In this document: positions 58,606 through 64,000 of the stretch, piece by piece
How positions within the stretch are numbered: position 1 is the first letter of the stretch
Layout of the letters: each line of letters starts with the position of its first letter
NCBI RefSeq assembly: GCF_000003815.2
Contig: NC_049979.1
Coordinates: 20,516,421 to 20,580,420, forward strand
From: Branchiostoma floridae
Taxonomy: Eukaryota; Chordata; Leptocardii; Amphioxiformes; Branchiostomatidae
Direction: 5' to 3'
Length of the DNA stretch: 64,000 nucleotides
Translations under genes and position numbers: made by a program
The notes under the pieces: model-generated
The model's database searches: none
The model's input: only the letters and a program-made list of their open reading frames with translations
Told to the model about the DNA's origin: nothing

Positions 58606-58810
58606 TTCTCATGTGGCAGACACGAGAATAATGCAACAATCGGCTTTAGTAAAGTTGACGGCCGGACGACTGCTTTTTTAAGATCGAGAACTCGGCTGTA
58701 TAATAGAGGGTGTCGATGTCTATGTCGTGTTTTCGTTCGGATTTCGGTCGCGTTTTGGCGGTTCGAAAACACGATTGTCGTTAACGCCGAGAAACAGCAT
58801 ACTTACCTGA

Positions 58811-59170
58811 CATCGCAGGCGATCGCTAAATCGCAATCGTTATAACATCGCAGTCGAATTGAGTCCCTACATCGCAACCGAGTCCTGCACATCGCAGCCG
58901 AGGTTTTAAACAGCAACCGAGTTCTTGAAACAGCAATCGAAGTTTTTAACAGCAATCGATTTCTTAAAACAGCAACCGAATTTTTAAACAGCAACCGAAT
59001 TCTTTAAACAGCAACCGAGTTTTTTAACAACAATCGAACCGTAAAACGATTAACTACACGGGGGGTCTGATTAGCACCTAGTTATCACTTGTTCATTTCA
59101 CACCCTTATAACACCTAAAGATATTGGATGTGTATTGGCAACAAATGATCGACTAGTTAAGCAAATGCTA
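58811..59170 (+). repeat. 18-20 bp CAACCGA-core array 2 plus conserved block
   Basis: About eleven units such as ACATCGCAACCGAGTCCTGC and AACAGCAACCGAATTTTTAA, mostly 18-20 bp apart, followed by CACCTAGTTATCA, GGATGTGTATTGGCAACAAA and GACTAGTTAAGCA, matching the block after array 1. The units of the two arrays are related (CRNCCGA core, T-rich end) but each array has homogenised separately. Confidence 0.8.
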
Positions 59171-61900
59171 GTGACCTCCATTGATTAGACGACGCATGAG
59201 CATGATGTTGTGTGTTTCTCAGCTCTAATGTTATGAACGTAAAATACTGAAAATTTTGTATAATTTCTTCACAGTTTAAGGTTTATTTCCTGCCTAACTT
59301 GGCTTTATGACTCTCCAATGTTTTCTCATTAATTAGCTAAGGAAGCAGTGGGCCGAAAGAAATGTAGTTTCGATGGATGTTGACAGCTGGGAAAGAAAGA
59401 ATTCTAGGTTTGATTTGTTTGCAAAATATGGATGACGTTATTAAGTTATATTGGCTAAGAGTACGTCTGTAGCTTTGATGAAATAGTATGCTTCATAGAA
59501 CTGTTATAGAGCAATAAAACTTGATGACGTAATCCAAATGGTGCAAAAAAACTTAATTAAGAATTTCAAGTCCAAACGTCAATATAGACAGAAGTATCTC
59601 TATCTACAGTGTCCCATTGCAGACCAATATGCGATGCAAGATTCTAATTATTCATCAGAAATAACACCCATTAACACCTGCATATTCTCAAGGAGGAATC
59701 TCAAAATCTTCATGGCACACCTGTGGTAATATTAGTCAGACTATGAAGCTTGTGTACGATACACACATTTGACTACAAATAAAGCCGAATTGGTTATACT
59801 GTTAGCTTTTAATACCTTGGCAATAAAAGGCAGAATACAATAATACACAGTGATATTTAGTTGTGCAAAATAGAATTATGTTTCTTTACTTGAAACAACA
59901 AAAACATGATGCAAAAACAAACTGCATTGCTACACTACTACAATTTTCCTCTCTTTCTTCTTTCATGTCTCTGAGATGTACATCCACTTTGGCAGCATGT
60001 CCAATGTACATTATAAAAGTGTAACACCATGTAATGCATAAAAACCACATGTCACCTAAAAGCATTGTTTTTTGTGCTATACCAGTATGACACAATCTCT
60101 TCTTTTACAAAATGTCTCCACTTCTACATTTAATCTTGTACAATTACTTGGCATCTCACATTATAACAAAAAATGCATTTGCTAACAAGACATTCTTGAA
60201 GACCCAGTTTGCATGAGAAACTTGAGTGAATTTTTGAAAAGAAACTATAACAAAACAAAGTTCTGATAAGCTAACAGGATCTTGATAATTTGTCAATACA
60301 CAGCTGATTTCAGTCTTGATATGTCAACAGTAATACATACACAATAAATTGTTACAAGTACAGATTTTGGAAACAGTCAGACATTTCAGGTAGCACTCAC
60401 GTACCTTTTCATCTCTGTCACAAGGACCTACATGTCCCTTTCTTTTCCCCTCTCTTTTTTTACATCTGCTGATATCTTAAGTCTACTGATATCTTATGTA
60501 TTTATTGTATCCATGCCTACCAAGTACTGATAACCACGGTAAATACTTCTTACACTACCAGGGTTTCTTTGCTAGATATGTACATCATAATCAACAGCAG
60601 TGAGTCACTTGACTTGACAANNNNNNNNNNNNNNNNNNNNNNNNNNNNNNNNNNNNNNNNNNNNNNNNNNNNNNNNNNNNNNNNNNNNNNNNNNNNNNNN
60701 NNNNNNNNNNNNNNNNNNNNACAGGGTTTCTTTGCTAGATATGTACATCATAATCAACAGCAGTGAGTCACTACCCCACTTGACAACACATGTGCTCCCT
60801 CTGAATACCATCTATATAGTGTTATATATGCTATTTAATGTATACCACAAGGATCAGGTCCTCCGGGTATAACTGTATGACTTGTACATATCTTGTCTGG
60901 GAGCTGCACTGGCATTTATCAGTAACTGAAAAACAAGAAAAAGAAAAAGAATATATTATTAAGACTATCATTAATACCGATAGCGAATTATGTGTTTCTG
61001 ACTCCAATGACATCAAAGTGCAATATACATGTATTATCAGTTCAAGTTATCACAATGAATTAGAACTGTTTGCCACTCATCAGAATTTTTAGCAATCCTT
61101 GTTGTGCGGGTCTGAACCAGCTGTCCTATTCACTGTGACATCATCTAATCAATGTTTAATTACCTTGTGGCAGTAATCAAGAGCTGGAAGTATTATCTTG
61201 GATAGTCTGATGTTCAATAACATCAGATTATGTCATACCTGTGATGCGAAAACGTTCGATACGGCTGTTCCAGAACGTATGATAACTTTCCGTATAACAC
61301 GGGTTCTAAGTTGTATCACACAGGCTTCCTTAGAGTAAAATCTATATAATTATATAGTGTATACTTAGTGAAAATGTCTGCGTTCATTGAATGATACTAA
61401 TATCATTGACATTAATAAAAAAATGTTGCATTCTGGTATCATAAACACTTAAATGCCACACAAAGGTTCTCAGGGCAACTCATATAATGACTTTGTTCTA
61501 TTAAAAATAAAACTACATGTATTGTTAACTTATTCATTTTGGCGCTAACAGAAGGTACACATGCCTTGAATTAGAACTGCGAGTCTTTGTCAGCGAATTT
61601 GCCAGCATTGCGCAAGGCAATATAAATCATTTTTGGTACATTTGATTTTGGCAGGGTCAGTTGAATTTTGAGACGATCGAGACAATATTACTTGGTTAGA
61701 AAGATTGGGTACTGAAATCATGTGCAACTTATTGCTGAGTGGTCAATTGATCATCATTCTCTCTATAGTGGCCACATTTCTCCAGTCCCAAGTGGAGTTT
61801 ATAAACAGGTTTGACTGTATATGTAAACAGGCAAGGTTCTGTCAGAAATCTTTCATAAATCTTTTGCTTCAATGGAATGGTCATCCAGGTATTTTCCATA
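59171..61900. other. Gene-poor spacer with a 100-N gap
   Basis: No gene recognised. The gap at 60621-60720 is flanked by nearly identical 50-bp sequences: AGGGTTTCTTTGCTAGATAT through CAACAGCAGTGAGTCACT at about 60560-60610 and at 60722-60771. A remnant MITE end (CAGGTTTGACTGTAT) lies at about 61806-61820. Confidence 0.5.
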
Positions 61901-61935
61901 GGATAAACAAAGTTGAACAAAAAAAACGCTCACCA

Positions 61936-62200
61936 TATAGTATCCACCTATCCTGGTGGTCCTGGAACAAGCTGTTGCCTCATGAATCCATTATCCCCTC
62001 CTGTCTGGTCTGTGGCTCCATTTGTCCTTCCTGTCGGTCCCCGCTGCTCCTTTGGCCCCTCCTGTTGGTCTCAATGCTCTAACTGCCCCTCTTGTCCATC
62101 TCGAGGCCTGGACCACCCTTCCTGTCGCCCCGTGGCTCTAGGTACCTCTCCTGTCTGCCCCCGCTGGGAGCGACAGCAGAAGGGACCATTGGACAGCCAC
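61936..62200 (-). pseudogene. Possible degenerate collagen-like stretch
   Basis: Minus-strand frames give Gly-rich runs such as GPTGRTNGATDQTGGDNGF and QLVPGPPG, and the nucleotide pattern ACAGGAGGGGC recurs at roughly 33-36 bp steps, as in a Gly-X-Y region. No single frame is consistently Gly-X-Y, and there is no start or domain. It could equally be a G-rich minisatellite. Confidence 0.25.
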
Positions 62201-62325
62201 GGGACCATTGGAAAGCAGAGAAAAGGGGGCTTAAATTTCTGGTGCTTTTACTCTCTTAAGATTTAAGGTATCTTAACAGAATACATTCATTTTACAAAGG
62301 TTCATTTACTCTATTTACTGTCTTA

Positions 62326-62890
62326 AGGTGCAAGAGTGCGTGTACAAGGGTACATGCAAGAGTGCGTGTACAAGGGTCCATTTACCCTCTTAAGGTGCAA
62401 GAGTGCATTTCACAAGGGTACATTTACCCTCTTAAGGTGCAAGAGTGCATTTACCCTCTTAAGGTGCAAGGGTGCATTTACATGGGCACAATTACTGTCT
62501 TAAGGTGCAAGAGTGCATTAACAAGGGTACATTTACCCTCTTAAGGTGCAAGAGTGCATTTACCCTCTTAAGTTGCAAGGGTGCATTTACCCTCTTAAGG
62601 TGCAAGGGTGCAGTTACATAGGCACTGTCTTAAGGTGCAAGAGTGCATTTACCCTCTTAAGGTGCAAGAGTGCATTTTACAAGGGCAAATTTACCCTCTT
62701 AAGGTGCAAGAGTGCATTTACCCTCTTAAGGTGCAAGAGTGCATTTACCCTCTTAAGTTGCAAGGGTGCATTTACCCTCTTAAGGTGCAAGGGTGCATTT
62801 ACATGGGCACAATTACTGTCTTAAGGTGCAAGGGTGCATTAACAAGGGTACATTTACCCTCTTAAGGTGCAAGAGTGCATTTACCCTCTT
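62326..62890 (+). repeat. 27-bp minisatellite
   Basis: Head-to-tail units CTTAAGGTGCAAGAGTGCAT then TTACCCT, 27 bp, with variant units carrying an extra ACAAGGGTACATTTACCCT. Ends at the N gap. Because 27 is a multiple of three, it reads as LKVQECIYP repeats, which is incidental. Confidence 0.92.
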
Positions 62891-63230
62891 NNNNNNNNNN
62901 NNNNNNNNNNNNNNNNNNNNNNNNNNNNNNNNNNNNNNNNNNNNNNNNNNNNNNNNNNNNNNNNNNNNNNNNNNNNNNNNNNNNNNNNNNNNNNNNNNNN
63001 NNNNNNNNNNNNNNNNNNNNNNNNNNNNNNNNNNNNNNNNNNNNNNNNNNNNNNNNNNNNNNNNNNNNNNNNNNNNNNNNNNNNNNNNNNNNNNNNNNNN
63101 NNNNNNNNNNNNNNNNNNNNNNNNNNNNNNNNNNNNNNNNNNNNNNNNNNNNNNNNNNNNNNNNNNNNNNNNNNNNNNNNNNNNNNNNNNNNNNNNNNNN
63201 NNNNNNNNNNNNNNNNNNNNNNNNNNNNNN
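62891..63230. other. Assembly gap (340 N) between two arrays
   Basis: The gap starts in the 27-bp array and ends in the 55-bp array, so the junction and true lengths of both are unknown. Confidence 0.99.
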
Positions 63231-64000
63231 ATGGAAGACGTTTTTATTAGTACAAGCTGGACTATCGCACACCTGTGTCCGTCAGATGGAAGACGTTTTT
63301 ATTAGTACAAGCTGGACTATCGCACACCTGTGTCCGTCAGATGGAAGACGTTTTTATTAGTACAAGCTGGACTATCGCACACCTGTGTCCGTCAGATGGA
63401 AGACGTTTTTATTAGTACAAGCTGGACTATCGCACACCTGTGTCTGTCAGATGGAAGAAGTTTTTATTGGTACAAGCTGGACTATCGCACACCTGTGTAT
63501 GTCAGATGGAAGACGTTTTTATTAGTACAAGCTGGACTATCGCACACCTGTGTCCGTCAGATGGAAGACGTTTTTATTAGTTACAAGCTGGACTATCGCA
63601 CACCTGTGTCCGTCAGATGGAAGAAGTTTTTATTAGTAACAAGCTGGACTATCGCACACCTGTGTCCGTCAGATGGAAGACGTTTTTATTAGTACAAGCT
63701 GGACTATCGCACACCTGTGTCTGTCAGATGGAAGACGTTTTTATTAGTACAAGCTGGACTATCGCACACCTGTGTCCGTCAGATGGAAGACGTTTTTATT
63801 AGTACAAGCTGGACTATCGCACACCTGTGTCCGTCAGATGGAAGAAGTTTTTATTAGTACAAGCTGGACTATCGCACACCTGTGTCTGTCAGATGGAAGA
63901 CGTTTTTATTAGTACAAGCTGGACTATCGCACACCTGTGTCTGTCAGATGGAAGACGTTTTTATTAGTACAAGCTGGACTATCGCACACCTGTGTCCGTC
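63231..64000 (+). repeat. 55-bp minisatellite running off the window end
   Basis: About fourteen copies of a 55-bp unit: ATGGAAGACGTTTTTATTAG, TACAAGCTGGACTATCGCAC, ACCTGTGTCCGTCAG. Units are nearly identical apart from scattered point differences and two single-base insertions. All three forward frames stay open over several units, a by-product of a stop-poor unit whose length is not a multiple of three. Confidence 0.95.

Noticed and set aside
63330-63692. Repeat protein MSVRWKTFLLVQAG...
   Set aside because: A by-product of the stop-poor 55-bp minisatellite; all three frames are open.
62326-64000. CRISPR-like direct repeats
   Set aside because: Units are contiguous with no unique spacers, and the genome is animal.

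Overview
The window looks like a lancelet (Branchiostoma-type) genomic segment. Genes are intron-rich, encoded proteins resemble their human counterparts closely, and introns and spacers are crowded with short DNA transposons, LINE pieces and minisatellites. The species call is inference; no ribosomal or mitochondrial marker is present. Three N gaps lie at 24119-24218, 60621-60720 and 62891-63230.

Layout. 210-23424 (minus) is a complete LRPPRC gene. I placed 40 coding exons by splice sites and reading phase; they sum to 4380 nt with phase kept throughout (about 1459 aa). Its introns hold a 40-bp minisatellite, two elements sharing ends and 5-bp target duplications (15113-16025, 19955-20315), a tRNA-derived SINE and a hAT-like element inserted in an older MITE. 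24.3-28.4 kb is transposon-rich. 28579-29188 (plus) is the 3' part of a CRK adaptor gene; its upstream exon was not found and its two SH3 domains are in different frames. 30424-31608 (minus) is a single-exon leucine-rich-repeat membrane receptor. 33684-35134 (minus) is a three-exon FBXO48 gene. 35335-38643 is a full-length RTE-like LINE with a perfect 12-bp target duplication.

39.5-58.1 kb is a tandem triplication of an HNMT-like methyltransferase gene (all minus, four coding exons, 289 aa each, all open). Each unit carries a conserved upstream block and a shared spacer. Because the units are copies, each later insertion has empty sites in its sisters: a MULE-like MITE with a 9-bp duplication in unit 1, a 5.1-kb Harbinger-like composite with a TAA duplication between copies 2 and 3, and a LINE-in-LINE-in-DNA-transposon nest inside intron 2 of copy 3.

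58.2-59.2 kb holds two related arrays of 18-20 bp units with a CGA/CCGA core, each followed by a shared block. 59.2-61.9 kb shows no gene. The window ends in a possible degenerate collagen-like stretch and two minisatellites (27-bp and 55-bp units) around a gap.

The genes do not form one pathway: mitochondrial mRNA handling (LRPPRC), tyrosine-kinase signalling (CRK), cell-surface recognition (LRR protein), ubiquitin ligase adaptor (FBXO48) and small-molecule methylation (HNMT-like).
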